In this document: in pieces, positions 51,645-60,928 of the stretch
Numbering within the stretch: position 1 is the stretch's first letter
Layout: each line of letters starts with the position of its first letter
Made by a program: the position numbers and the translations under genes
Origin: UBA4615 sp046046245
Lineage (GTDB): Bacteria > Pseudomonadota > Gammaproteobacteria > Burkholderiales > Burkholderiaceae_E
DNA: 64,000 nucleotides
Direction of reading: 5' to 3'
NCBI GenBank assembly: GCA_046046245.1
Contig: JBJOKE010000030.1
Coordinates: forward strand, 1-64,000
Notes under the pieces: model-generated
Database searches by the model: none
What the model saw: the letters and a program-made list of their open reading frames with translations, nothing else
What the model was told of the DNA's origin: nothing

Positions 51645-52477
51645 GTACCCTCTCCGTCCCGGTCAGCTTCGAGTTCTTTCCGCCCAACACGCCCGACGGG
51701 CTGGCCAAGCTGCGCGAGACGCGCCGCCGGCTCTCCGAGCTCGACCCCGAGTTCTTCAGCGTCACCTACGGCGCGGGCGGCGCCACCCGCGACAAGACGC
51801 TCGGCGTCGTCGACGAGATCGCGGCCGAGGGCCTCGCGGTCGCGCCGCACCTGTCGTGCGTGGGCGCCACCCGTGCCGGCATCGCCGAACTGCTCGAGCA
51901 CTGGCGCGCCCACGGCGTGCGCCGCCTCGTCGCGCTGCGCGGCGACCTGCCCTCGGGCATGGTCGACGCCGGCGAGTTCCGCTATGCGTCCGACCTGGTG
52001 CGCTTCGTCCGCGAGCGCACCGGCGACTGGTTCCGCATCGAGGTGGCCGCCTATCCGGAAACGCATCCGCAGGCCGCGTCGCCCGAGGCGGACCTGCAGG
52101 CCTTCTCGACGAAGGTCGCCGCCGGTGCCGACTGCGCGATCACCCAGTACTTCTACAACGCCGACGCGTACTTCCGCTTCGTCGACGCGGCGCGCGCTCA
52201 CGGCGTGACGGTGCCGATCGTGCCCGGCGTGATGCCGATCACCAATTTCACGCAGCTCGCGCGCTTCTCGGACGCCTGCGGCGCCGAGATCCCGCGCTGG
52301 ATCCGGATGCGGCTGGCCGGCTACGGCGAAGACCTCGAGTCGCTGCGCGCATTCGGCCACGACGTGGTCGTCGCGATGTGCGGGCGCCTGCTCGCCGGCG
52401 GCGCGCCCGGTCTGCACTTCTACACGCTGAACCAGGCCGGCCCGAGCACGGCGATCGTGCGCGCGCTCGCGCGCTGA
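51641..52477 (+). CDS. metF: 5,10-methylenetetrahydrofolate reductase
   Basis: 278 residues. Makes 5-methyl-THF for methionine synthesis. VSFEFFPPNTPDG with the catalytic Glu, FFSVTYGAGGATRDKT, HLSCVGATR, RRLVALRGDLP, and ITQYFYNADAYFRFV are the FAD/folate-site blocks. Its start overlaps tlyA. Together with metK and ahcY it forms a methyl-cycle block. Confidence 0.95.
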   Translation: MSTLSVPVSFEFFPPNTPDGLAKLRETRRRLSELDPEFFSVTYGAGGATRDKTLGVVDEIAAEGLAVAPHLSCVGATRAGIAELLEHWRAHGVRRLVALRGDLPSGMVDAGEFRYASDLVRFVRERTGDWFRIEVAAYPETHPQAASPEADLQAFSTKVAAGADCAITQYFYNADAYFRFVDAARAHGVTVPIVPGVMPITNFTQLARFSDACGAEIPRWIRMRLAGYGEDLESLRAFGHDVVVAMCGRLLAGGAPGLHFYTLNQAGPSTAIVRALAR

Positions 52478-52607
52478 CCGTTCGCGGCGGGCGGCCGCCC
52501 GCCCGTCGGACCGCGGTGTCGCCGATGCGCCGCCCGCCCGAAATCCCTTTGGAGGGGGTGTCCGACGGTGGCTACCATCGTGGCGCACGCCCCGGCCCCC
52601 GACCGGG

Positions 52608-54275
52608 ATGGCCCCTTCTCGCAGTCACGTCACGGAACCGAGGCCCAGGCCCGACACCCCCCAGATGGAAGCCGACAACGCGGTCAGCCTGATCACCGCC
52701 AGCCGTCGATACCAGATCGCGGCCAGGGACCTCCAGATGGGGATGTTCGTCGCCGAGCTCGACCGCCCGTGGCTCGACACCCCGTTCCTGCTGCAGGGCT
52801 TCCTGGCCGACAGCCAGGTCGAGATCGACACGCTGCGCAAGTTCTGCGCGTACGTCTACGTCGACCTGGAGCTGTCGAGCTCGACCGTCGCGGACGCCAT
52901 CCGGCGCTCCGAGATGCGCGGCACGGCAGCAGCGCCGGCCGCCGCGGAGCCGACACGGGTCGACCCGCCGGGCACGGGGGTGCTGCCGCCAGGTCCGACC
53001 CCGGCCGCACCCGCCGGCGAGCGTCGCTCGGCAGCCGCGCGCCGCGTCTACCGGACGCGCTCGGACGTGAAGATCAGTGCCGACACGCGGCAGCGCTTCC
53101 GGCAGCTGGTTCGAGAGACCGCCACGACCCAGGCCGCCGACGAGCCGGGCCTGATCGAGCGCGCGAAGGACTGGCTCGGCGGGCTCCTGAAGCGCGTGCC
53201 GCAGCGCGCCGCGCTGACCGAGCGGGACCGTTCGAGCCGGGACGCGATCCGCGCGTGGCTGCCCCAGGACATCGACCTCGTCGAGCACGAGGAGGTACGT
53301 CCGATGGAGGAAGAGCTGCCGCGTGCGCGCAGCACCTTCGTCCGCAGCGAGGACGTGCTCAAGACGGTGGTCACCGACATCAAGGGCGGCAGGATCCCGC
53401 AGATCTCCGAGGTGGCCGTGGCCGTCGACGACATGGTCGCGTCGATGATCGACAACCCCGACGCGCTGCTGTGGGTCGGCCGGCTGCGCGACGAGGACGT
53501 CAACACCTACAACCACGGCGTGAAGGTCGCGCTCTACATGATCGCCCTCGGCCGGCAGCTCGGCTTCCCCAGGAAGGAGATGGGCGAGCTCGGCCTGATC
53601 GGCATGCTGGCCGACGTCGGCAAGATCCGCCTGCCGCGCGCGCTGCTCGACAAGCCGGGGATGCTCACGCCATCCGAGTACGGCCTGATCAAGGAGCACG
53701 TGCGGCTCGGTCTCGACGCGCTGCGCGAAGCGGGTGGCCTGTCGGCCGAGGTCGAGCGGGGCATCGGGCAGCACCACGAGCGGCTCGACGGCAGCGGCTA
53801 CCCCAGCGGCCTGAAGGGCGACGAGATCAGCCTCTTCGGCCGGATGGCCGCGATCGCCGACAGCTTCGCCGCGCTGATCACGCCGCGCGCCTACGCGAAC
53901 CCGTCGGCACCGCAGGACGCGCTGATGAACCTCTACGAGTGGGCGGGGACCTCGTTCCACGAGCCGCTGGTCGAGCAGTTCGTCCAGGCCGTGGGCGTCT
54001 TCCCGGTCGGCAGCCTCGTCGAGCTCTCGAGCGGCGAGGTGGGTATCGTGGTCGCGCACAATCGCGTCCGCCGCCTGGAGCCGCGGGTGCTGGTGCTGAC
54101 CTGGGCGGACAAGACCCCGCTCGCCCAGCCCGCGGAGCGTGACCTGCTGATGCAGACGGTCACCGGCAGCGATCGCCTGCGGATCATCCGCGGGCTGCCC
54201 TCGGGCGCCTACGGGCTGAAGCTGCGCGACTATTACCTCGAGGGCGTCGCGAAGGCCAATGGACTCCACAACTGA
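52608..54275 (+). CDS. HD-GYP domain protein with DUF3391 N-terminus; HD dyad altered
   Basis: 555 residues. N-terminal DUF3391-like region (about 35-100, ARDLQMGMFVAELDRPWLD), a variable linker, then an HD-GYP domain (about 280-480). NHGVKVALYMIALG, QHHERLDGSGYPSGLKGDE and RMAAIADSFAALI are conserved, including the GYP loop. But the HD dyad is GMLADVGK: Ala335-Asp336 replaces His-Asp, removing a metal ligand. It may be a c-di-GMP sensor or a weak phosphodiesterase. Overlaps the EAL gene by 17 bases, so they are coupled. Confidence 0.9.
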   Translation: MAPSRSHVTEPRPRPDTPQMEADNAVSLITASRRYQIAARDLQMGMFVAELDRPWLDTPFLLQGFLADSQVEIDTLRKFCAYVYVDLELSSSTVADAIRRSEMRGTAAAPAAAEPTRVDPPGTGVLPPGPTPAAPAGERRSAAARRVYRTRSDVKISADTRQRFRQLVRETATTQAADEPGLIERAKDWLGGLLKRVPQRAALTERDRSSRDAIRAWLPQDIDLVEHEEVRPMEEELPRARSTFVRSEDVLKTVVTDIKGGRIPQISEVAVAVDDMVASMIDNPDALLWVGRLRDEDVNTYNHGVKVALYMIALGRQLGFPRKEMGELGLIGMLADVGKIRLPRALLDKPGMLTPSEYGLIKEHVRLGLDALREAGGLSAEVERGIGQHHERLDGSGYPSGLKGDEISLFGRMAAIADSFAALITPRAYANPSAPQDALMNLYEWAGTSFHEPLVEQFVQAVGVFPVGSLVELSSGEVGIVVAHNRVRRLEPRVLVLTWADKTPLAQPAERDLLMQTVTGSDRLRIIRGLPSGAYGLKLRDYYLEGVAKANGLHN

Positions 54276-55614
54276 CGCGAAGGCGGACGGCGGCACGGTG
54301 CGCCATCCGCGCCGGATGCGGATCGAGGCGCTCGAGCGGCACGCGCTCGAGCGGATGGAATCGGCCCCCACCCATCGGCCGGCGCTGCTCGCGGTGGGCC
54401 TGTCGCGAGGGGACCGGATGCGTGCGCTGCTGCGCCGCGCGGACACCTTCGAGCTGCTCGCCGAGGTGCTCGATCGCATCGAGGGGACGCTGCGGCCGGA
54501 CGACCGCTATGCGGTGGTGTCGGTCGACGAGCTCTGGGTCTGGATCGCCGAGGCGCCCACCGAGGCGATCGCGCGTCTCGCGGCGAATGCGGTCTGCGGC
54601 GCGGTGTCCGGCTTCTACCCCGGCCGCTTCGACGACGGCACGCCGTGGAGCGTGCCGGTCGGCGCGTCGGTGGGCGGCGCCTGGGTCGACGCGCCGCTGA
54701 AGTCGTCGGGCGACCTGCTGCTGGCCGCCGGCCGTGCGTTCTCCGAGGCCCGCGCCGCCGAGGACAGCATCGTCATCGTGCCCGCGAGCGACGACTCGCG
54801 GCACTCGCGCTCGCGGCTCGAGGCACGCGTGCGCGCCGCGCTCGCCGGCAACGAGCTCGAACTCTGGTACCAGCCGCAGGTGCGGATGCCCGGCGTGTCC
54901 TGCGAGGCCGTCGAGGGCCTGATCCGCTGGCCGAACCAGGGCGACGGACCGGCGGTGAGCCCGTTCACGCTGGTGCAGGTCTGCGAGGAGAGCGGGCTGA
55001 TCGGCGACCTCACCCGGTTCAACCTGAACACCGCGCTGCGCAACCTGTCGAGCTGGGGCGCACAGGGCCTCGAACTGCAGGTCAGCCTGAACCTGTCGGC
55101 CCGCACGCTCGAGGACACCAGCTTCCCCGCGCTCGTCGCGCAGGCGTGCGACATGTGGGGCGTGCCCCCCGGCCGGCTGCTGTTCGAGCTGACCGAGAGC
55201 TCGATCGCGCGCAACGAGAAGACCTCGGCCGAGTTCATGCACCGGCTGCGCGCCCTCGGCTGCGAGCTCGCGATCGACGACTTCGGCACCGGCTACTCGT
55301 CGTTCTCGTACCTGCGCAGCTTCCCGGTCAACGAACTGAAGATCGACCGCGCCTTCATCCGCGAGGTCACGATGCAGGCGGCCGACCAGCGGATCGTGAA
55401 GGCGCTGATCGAGGTCGCGCACGCGTTCGGGCTGCGCGCGCTCGCCGAGGGCGTCGAGGATGCCGACACGGTCGCGCTCCTGTCGACGCTCGGCATCGAC
55501 GCGATCCAGGGCTGGCACTTCGCGAAGGCGATGCCCGCGGCCGAGCTGCCGACGTGGCTGCGCCGCTTCAAGGCGAAGGCGCGCGGCGTCGACGAAACGA
55601 TCGCGACGGCGTGA
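54259..55614 (+). CDS. EAL-domain c-di-GMP phosphodiesterase with degenerate GGDEF-like N-terminus
   Basis: 451 residues. Residues about 40-185 resemble a GGDEF fold without the GGDEF motif. The EAL domain (about 195-445) has AVEGLIRW with Glu219 (EGL variant), NLSARTL, ELTESSI, IDDFGTGYSSFSYL (Asp pair), LKIDRAFI and LAEGVED, so all metal and catalytic residues look present. QGWHFAKAMP ends the domain. Probably cleaves c-di-GMP. It overlaps the HD-GYP gene and, at its 3' end, the convergent cyclo-ligase gene by 47 bases. Confidence 0.9.
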   Translation: MDSTTDAKADGGTVRHPRRMRIEALERHALERMESAPTHRPALLAVGLSRGDRMRALLRRADTFELLAEVLDRIEGTLRPDDRYAVVSVDELWVWIAEAPTEAIARLAANAVCGAVSGFYPGRFDDGTPWSVPVGASVGGAWVDAPLKSSGDLLLAAGRAFSEARAAEDSIVIVPASDDSRHSRSRLEARVRAALAGNELELWYQPQVRMPGVSCEAVEGLIRWPNQGDGPAVSPFTLVQVCEESGLIGDLTRFNLNTALRNLSSWGAQGLELQVSLNLSARTLEDTSFPALVAQACDMWGVPPGRLLFELTESSIARNEKTSAEFMHRLRALGCELAIDDFGTGYSSFSYLRSFPVNELKIDRAFIREVTMQAADQRIVKALIEVAHAFGLRALAEGVEDADTVALLSTLGIDAIQGWHFAKAMPAAELPTWLRRFKAKARGVDETIATA

Positions 55615-56200
55615 CCACCGCGTCGAGCGGCCGGTCGGTCGGCAGCGGCTCGAACCCGTCGATCAGCGCGTCGTCCCAGGCCACGCCCACCGCGCGCGGC
55701 GGCGATCCGCCATCGGTATCGAGCACGGCGAGGCTCCGGTCGTAGAAGCCGCCGCCGTAGCCCAGCCGATCGGCGTCGGCGGTGAAGCCCACGCAGGGCA
55801 CGACGAGCACCGTGGGTCGCAGCACCACTTCCACCGCCGGCCGCGGGATGCCCCAGACACCGCGCTCCATCGGCGCCTCCGGGGTCCAGTCGAGAAAGCG
55901 CATCGGCGCGCGCGGCGCATCGACCACCGGCAACGCGAGGCGCGCGCCGGCCCGCAGCCATCGCTCGGGCAGCGGGTCCAGCGAGGGCTCGCCGCGGATC
56001 GGCCAGTAGAGCGCGACCACCTCGCCCGAGAGGTCCCCGAGCAACGCGTCGAGGCGCTCGACGAGGGCCTCGTTCGCCGCGCGTCGTCCGGGCTCCGTCG
56101 ACCGTCGGCGTGCGTCGAGCAGCGCCTGCCGCAGCGCCGTCCTCGCCGGATCGGGGCCCGGGTCGCGTGCTATCCTCGATTCGTCCTGTCGGTCCGTCAT
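55568..56200 (-). CDS. 5-formyltetrahydrofolate cyclo-ligase
   Basis: 210 residues. Converts 5-formyl-THF to 5,10-methenyl-THF. Family blocks: ALRQALLDARRRSTEPGRR at the N-terminus, VALYWPIRGEPSLDPL, LVVPCVGFTADADRLGYGGGFYDR (ATP-binding), and VGVAWDDALIDGFEPLPTD. ATG at 56200 chosen although the frame is open through the Slt gene on the other strand. Divergent from slt, convergent with the EAL gene. Confidence 0.9.
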   Translation of the reverse strand: MTDRQDESRIARDPGPDPARTALRQALLDARRRSTEPGRRAANEALVERLDALLGDLSGEVVALYWPIRGEPSLDPLPERWLRAGARLALPVVDAPRAPMRFLDWTPEAPMERGVWGIPRPAVEVVLRPTVLVVPCVGFTADADRLGYGGGFYDRSLAVLDTDGGSPPRAVGVAWDDALIDGFEPLPTDRPLDAVVTPSRSFRRRRAPSP

Positions 56201-56236
56201 GATCGTCCGCGGGTCCTCCTCCACGCAGTCCATCGC

Positions 56237-58315
56237 ATGAAGTCGCCAGCTGCTTCCCGACGCCTCGGACGACTGCTGCCCGCGATCATTGTAGGCGCGC
56301 TCGCCGCGGCGCCCGTCGCGCCCGCGAGCTCGGCATCCCCGAACGCCCCTGCGCCCAAGGCTGTCGCGAAGGCCCAGGCCGCGAAGCCCGCGCCGGCGCC
56401 GCAGCCGGCCCGCGCGGCCGAGCCGTCCGGCGCCGACGAGGCGTTCCTGCAGGCACGCGCGGCCGCGACCCGCGGCGACGTGGCGCGCCTCGAGCAGCTC
56501 GCGCAGCAGGTGCCTGCGTCGCATCCGCTCGCCGGCCACGTCGACTACTGGCGGCTGCGCGCGCAGCTCGCCGATGCGCGCGGCGACGCACCGGGTCCGG
56601 TGGACGCCGACGCGCGTGCCTTCGTCGCGCGGCACGCCGGCTCGCTGGTCGGCGATCTCGCGAGGCGCGACTGGCTGATGTCGCTCGGCCGCAGGCAGGT
56701 GTGGGGCACCTTCGACGAGGTGCTGCCCGGGCTGGTGGCGCGCGACGACCTCGCGATCCGCTGCCTCGCGCTGCAGTCTCGCGCCGCCGGCAACGAGTCG
56801 GTGATCGGCGAGGCCCGCGAGCTGCTGATGCAGCCGCGCGAGCTGCCCGATGCCTGCAACGCGCTGCTCGGTACGCTGGTCGCAGCCGGTCAGGCCGGCG
56901 CGAACGACCTCTGGTGGCGGCTCGAGGCCGCGCTCGAGTCGGGCTCGGCCTCGGCCGTGCGCAGGGCCGCGATCGCCGCCGCGCCGCGGCTCGAGCCCAG
57001 GCAGCTCGAGCTCGCGCTCACGAAGCCCGCGGCCGCGCTGGAAGGCGTGCCCCCGCGCGAGCAGGCGGTGATCGCGCTGGCCCTGCTCGCGCGCAGCGAT
57101 CCGGCCGAGGCGGCCGAGCGGCTCGCCGACGCCGGACCGAGGCTGCGTCCTGCCGACCGGGCGTTCGCCTGGTCGCAGGTGGCCGCCGGCGGCATGCGTC
57201 GGCTGCTGCCCGACTCGCACGCGTGGGCGCAGCAGGCGAAGGGCGCGCGTGCCGGCGACGAGACGCTCGCATGGATGACCCGCGCCGCGCTGCGCGCGCG
57301 TGACTGGCCCGCGGTGCGCGCCACCATCGAGCGCATGAGCGCGGCGGGACGCGCCGACCCCACCTGGACCTACTGGCTGGGCCGCGCGCTGCAGGCCGAG
57401 ACGGGGAAGCCCGAGTCGCAGCACCAGGCGCGTGTGCTGTTCACCTCGATCGCCGGCCGCGCGGACTTCTATTCGCAGCTCGCGGCCGAGGAGCTCGGCG
57501 AGCGTGTCGTCGTCCCGGAGGCTGCCGCCCCGCCCACCGACTCCGAGCTCGCCGACGCACGCTCGAACCCCGCGTTCGCGCGCGCGCTGAAGTTCTACGA
57601 GCTGGGCCTGCGCGTCGAGGGCAACCGCGAGTGGAACTTCGCGGTCCGCGGCATGGGCGACCGGCAGCTGATCGCCGCGGCCGAGCATGCCCGCCGCATC
57701 GGCCTGCTCGACCGCACGGTGAACGCGGCCGACCGCACGAAGGCCGAACACGACTACGCGCTGCGCTTCCCCTCGCCCTTCGCCGAACGGCTCAAGCCGA
57801 TCGCCCGCGCGCAGGGTCTGGACCCCGCCTGGGTCTACGGGCTGATCCGCCAGGAATCGCGCTTCGTGCAGGACGCGCGCTCGCCGGTCGGCGCCTCGGG
57901 CCTGATGCAGATCATGCCGGCCACCGCGCGCTGGATCGCGAAGAAGATGGGGGTGCAGGACTTCACGCCCGGCCGGATCAACGAGCTCGAGACGAACCTG
58001 CAGTTCGGCAGCTTCTACCTGAAGACGGTGTTCGACGACCTCGACCGTTCGCCGGTGCTCGCGTCGGCCGCCTACAACGCCGGCCCCGGCCGGCCGCGCG
58101 CGTGGCGCGGCACGCTGACCCGGCCGGTGGAGGGCGCGATCTTCGCCGAGATCGTCCCGTTCAACGAGACCCGCGGCTACGTGAAGCACGTGTTGTCGAA
58201 CACCGCGTGGTATGCGGCGCTCTTCACCGGCGAGCCGCAGTCGCTGAAGTCGATGCTGGGCGAGATCCAGCCGGGCCCGACCGTCGCGCCGACCGCCTCG
58301 CCCGGCGGAGACTGA
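56237..58315 (+). CDS. slt: soluble lytic murein transglycosylase
   Basis: 692 residues. Signal peptide (1-33), Ala/Pro-rich linker, a long helical ring domain (about 70-520), and a C-terminal LT domain: GLIRQESRFVQDARSPVGA with catalytic Glu540, GLMQIMPATARWIAKK, and ASAAYNAGPGRPRAWR. It cleaves peptidoglycan strands, giving 1,6-anhydro ends. ATG at 56237; the short 36-base divergent gap implies overlapping promoters with the cyclo-ligase gene. Confidence 0.92.
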   Translation: MKSPAASRRLGRLLPAIIVGALAAAPVAPASSASPNAPAPKAVAKAQAAKPAPAPQPARAAEPSGADEAFLQARAAATRGDVARLEQLAQQVPASHPLAGHVDYWRLRAQLADARGDAPGPVDADARAFVARHAGSLVGDLARRDWLMSLGRRQVWGTFDEVLPGLVARDDLAIRCLALQSRAAGNESVIGEARELLMQPRELPDACNALLGTLVAAGQAGANDLWWRLEAALESGSASAVRRAAIAAAPRLEPRQLELALTKPAAALEGVPPREQAVIALALLARSDPAEAAERLADAGPRLRPADRAFAWSQVAAGGMRRLLPDSHAWAQQAKGARAGDETLAWMTRAALRARDWPAVRATIERMSAAGRADPTWTYWLGRALQAETGKPESQHQARVLFTSIAGRADFYSQLAAEELGERVVVPEAAAPPTDSELADARSNPAFARALKFYELGLRVEGNREWNFAVRGMGDRQLIAAAEHARRIGLLDRTVNAADRTKAEHDYALRFPSPFAERLKPIARAQGLDPAWVYGLIRQESRFVQDARSPVGASGLMQIMPATARWIAKKMGVQDFTPGRINELETNLQFGSFYLKTVFDDLDRSPVLASAAYNAGPGRPRAWRGTLTRPVEGAIFAEIVPFNETRGYVKHVLSNTAWYAALFTGEPQSLKSMLGEIQPGPTVAPTASPGGD

Positions 58316-58440
58316 CCTCCCGACGCGGCCTCCGGGATCCGGCCGTCGCGACCGCGCTTCGCGATACGATGGGCGTGCGGGGCCTCCGGGTCCCGGCTGC
58401 CCCCCTCCTTCACCCTGCCGCCTGCATCGCGGCCTCGTCC

Positions 58441-59418
58441 ATGCTCCATTCGCGCATCCTCGTCGTCGGCGGCTCGGGCTTCATCGGCACCCATGTGGTG
58501 TCCCGGCTGTCGGCGCAGGGCCGTCATGTCGTCGTGCCGACGCGCCATCGCGAGCGCGCCCGCCACCTGATCCTGCTGCCGACCGTCGACGTCGTGGAGG
58601 CGAACGCCCTCGATCCGAAGTCGATGGCCGGGCTCGTGGCCGGCTGCGACGCCGTGATCAACCTCGTGGGCGTGCTGCACGGCCGCGCGGGCACGGGCGA
58701 CGATCGCTGGGGGCCGGACTTCGGCCGCGCACACGTCGACCTGCCGGCGGCGATCGTCGACGCGTGCCGGGCCCGGAAGGTGGACCGGCTGCTTCACGTC
58801 AGCGCGCTCGGGGTCACGGACGGCGGCAAGAACACGCTGCCGTCGCGCTACCTGCGCTCGAAGGCCGCCGGCGAGGAGAAGGTACGTCAGGCACGCGACC
58901 TCGCTTGGACGATCCTGCGCCCATCGGTGGTGTTCGGCGCCGAAGACCGCTTCCTGAACCTGTTCGCGCGGATCCAGCGGGTGCTGCCGCTGCTGCTGCT
59001 CGCCAAGCCCGAGGCGCGCTTCCAGCCCGTCTGGGTCGGCGACGTCGCCCAGGCGATCGTCAACGTGCTCGACTCGCCGGCCACCTCGGGCAAGACCTAC
59101 GCGCTCGCCGGTCCGGAGGTGCTCACGCTGCGCCAGCTGGTGCAGCTCGCCGGCACCTGGAGCGGCCACCCGCGGCCCATCGTCGCGCTGCCGGCCGGTC
59201 TCGCGCGGATGATGGCGTTCCTCATGGAGCACGCGCCCGGCGAACCGCTGATGACGCGCGACAACCTCGACTCGATGACGCTCGACAACGTCAGCGCGCG
59301 CCCGGCCGATCCGGACCTCGGCATCGCGCCGGCCTCCCTGCGCGCGATGGGTCCGACGCTCTACGGCCCCGCCGTCGAGCGGCGCTACGACGGCTGGCGC
59401 GCGCACGCGCGGCGCTGA
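58441..59418 (+). CDS. NAD(P)-binding protein, complex I NDUFA9-like family
   Basis: 325 residues. SDR-type Rossmann start ILVVGGSGFIGTHVVSRL, NLVGVLHGR, LLHVSALGVTDGG, and YLRSKAAGEEKVR (the catalytic-type Ser/Tyr/Lys set is atypical: YLRSK). Similar proteins are found in many betaproteobacteria, often upstream of cca, as here. Role uncertain: possibly quinone- or cofactor-linked. ATG at 58441. Confidence 0.85.
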   Translation: MLHSRILVVGGSGFIGTHVVSRLSAQGRHVVVPTRHRERARHLILLPTVDVVEANALDPKSMAGLVAGCDAVINLVGVLHGRAGTGDDRWGPDFGRAHVDLPAAIVDACRARKVDRLLHVSALGVTDGGKNTLPSRYLRSKAAGEEKVRQARDLAWTILRPSVVFGAEDRFLNLFARIQRVLPLLLLAKPEARFQPVWVGDVAQAIVNVLDSPATSGKTYALAGPEVLTLRQLVQLAGTWSGHPRPIVALPAGLARMMAFLMEHAPGEPLMTRDNLDSMTLDNVSARPADPDLGIAPASLRAMGPTLYGPAVERRYDGWRAHARR

Positions 59419-59420
59419 GC

Positions 59421-60617
59421 GTGGCCACCGCCGCGCCGCCGGCCGATCGGCTCGACTGCTACGAGGTCGGCGGCGCGGTCCGCGACGCGCTGCTCGGCCT
59501 GCCGGTCCACGACCGCGACTGGGTCGTCGTCGGGGCCACCCCGGAACGCATGGTCGAGCTCGGCTTCCGGCCGGTCGGCCGCGACTTCCCGGTGTTCCTG
59601 CATCCGCTGACGCACGAGGAATTCGCGCTCGCGCGCACCGAGCGCAAGAGCGGCCGCGGCTATCGCGGATTCGTCGTGCACTGCGCGCCCGAGGTCACGC
59701 TCGAGGAGGACCTGCATCGGCGCGACCTGACGATCAACGCGATGGCGCGCGCGCCCGACGGCACGCTGGTCGATCCGTGGGGCGGCGAGCGCGACCTGCG
59801 GACGCGGGTGCTGCGTCACGTGAGCGACGCCTTCGCCGAGGACCCGGTGCGGATCCTTCGGACGGCGCGCTTCGCCGCGCGCTTCGCCGCGTTCTCGGTC
59901 GCGCCCGAGACGCTCGCGCTGATGCGCCGGATGGTCGACGACGGCGAGGTCGACGCGCTGGTGCCCGAGCGGGTCTGGCAGGAGGTCTCGCGCGGGCTGG
60001 GCGAACGGCACCCTTCGCGCATGCTCGCGGTGCTGCGCGACTGCGGGGCGCTGGCGCGCCTCGAGCCCGAGCTCGACGCGGCGATCCGCGGCGCGCCCGC
60101 GGCCGGACGCGTCGTCGACGCGGCGGCCGCGGCCGGCGACCCGCCCGACGTGCGCTTCGCGGCGTTGGTGCTCGAACCGGGCGACGCCGCGCCGACGGCC
60201 GAGGCCGCGCCGGTGTCCGACGACGCCGCGGCCGAGCGCGCGCGCCGGATCGCCCGCCGCCTGAAGGCGCCGAACGACGCCCGCGACCTCGCCGTGCTCG
60301 CGGCGCGCGAGCGTCGCGTGGTGGCCCGCGGCGCGACACTCGATGCCGACGCGATCGGCTCGCTCATCGAGCGCTGCGACGCGCTGCGAAAGCCCATGCG
60401 TTTCGCAGGGATGCTGCGCGCCTGCGACGCCGCACGCCTCGACGCCGGACCGCTCGCCGACGACGCGCGACTGCGGGGCGCGCTCGCCGCGGCCCGCGCG
60501 GTCGATGCCGGCGAGGTCGCCGCGCGCGCCGCGTCGGAGGGCGGTCCGGCGGCGATCGCCGCTGCGCTGCGTGCCGCACGCGTCGACGCGATCGCCGCGT
60601 CCCTGCGCATCGGCTGA
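59421..60617 (+). CDS. cca: CCA tRNA nucleotidyltransferase, HD motif lost
   Basis: 398 residues from GTG 59421. Adds or repairs the 3' CCA of tRNAs. VGGAVRDALLGLPVHDRDWVVVG carries the Gly-Gly and DxD-type Asp pair, then ARTERKSGRGYRGF, RRDLTINAMARAPDG and EDPVRILRTARFAARFA. In E. coli the C-terminal half has an HD phosphohydrolase domain; here the segment matching CHDLGK reads VLEPGDAAP and the other His ligands are gone, so phosphatase and 2'-3' phosphodiesterase activity should be lost while CCA addition stays. It starts two bases after the preceding stop. Confidence 0.93.
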   Translation: MATAAPPADRLDCYEVGGAVRDALLGLPVHDRDWVVVGATPERMVELGFRPVGRDFPVFLHPLTHEEFALARTERKSGRGYRGFVVHCAPEVTLEEDLHRRDLTINAMARAPDGTLVDPWGGERDLRTRVLRHVSDAFAEDPVRILRTARFAARFAAFSVAPETLALMRRMVDDGEVDALVPERVWQEVSRGLGERHPSRMLAVLRDCGALARLEPELDAAIRGAPAAGRVVDAAAAAGDPPDVRFAALVLEPGDAAPTAEAAPVSDDAAAERARRIARRLKAPNDARDLAVLAARERRVVARGATLDADAIGSLIERCDALRKPMRFAGMLRACDAARLDAGPLADDARLRGALAAARAVDAGEVAARAASEGGPAAIAAALRAARVDAIAASLRIG

Positions 60618-60928
60618 TCTCGCGCTCGAACGCACACGAACTCACTGTCACGCACCCACGCGCACGACGGATCGCCGTGCGCGCACTCACCGGACCCGCC
60701 GGACGGGCGCGACCGTCGACGGCTTCGGCGATGAACCGCGCCCGACTCGGCCCGTCGCCGGATCGCGGCCGCCGCGGATCCCGCGCCGCATGGACCGTCT
60801 TCCCATTTGACCGATCCGGACTCGCGTGGCCCCTGTCCGCCCGGATCACAGCCACGGCCTCGACGCTGGTCATCGACACGATTCCATGATGAAGTGTGGC
60901 GACAACTACACGCGGGTCCTCTGCTCTG
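60618..60928 (+). other. intergenic region without a recognised gene
   Basis: About 310 bases between cca and the 7TM-PAS gene. No coding frame with family similarity, no clear promoter (a TTGACC at 60807 has no matching -10) and no strong hairpin were seen. Sequence composition is like the flanks. Confidence 0.6.

Noticed and set aside
55568..58189. An 873-codon open frame on the minus strand running across the lytic transglycosylase gene
   Set aside because: It is a high-GC antisense shadow; only its C-terminal 210 codons match a real family (5-formyl-THF cyclo-ligase). The plus-strand transglycosylase has a signal peptide, catalytic motif and full domain structure.
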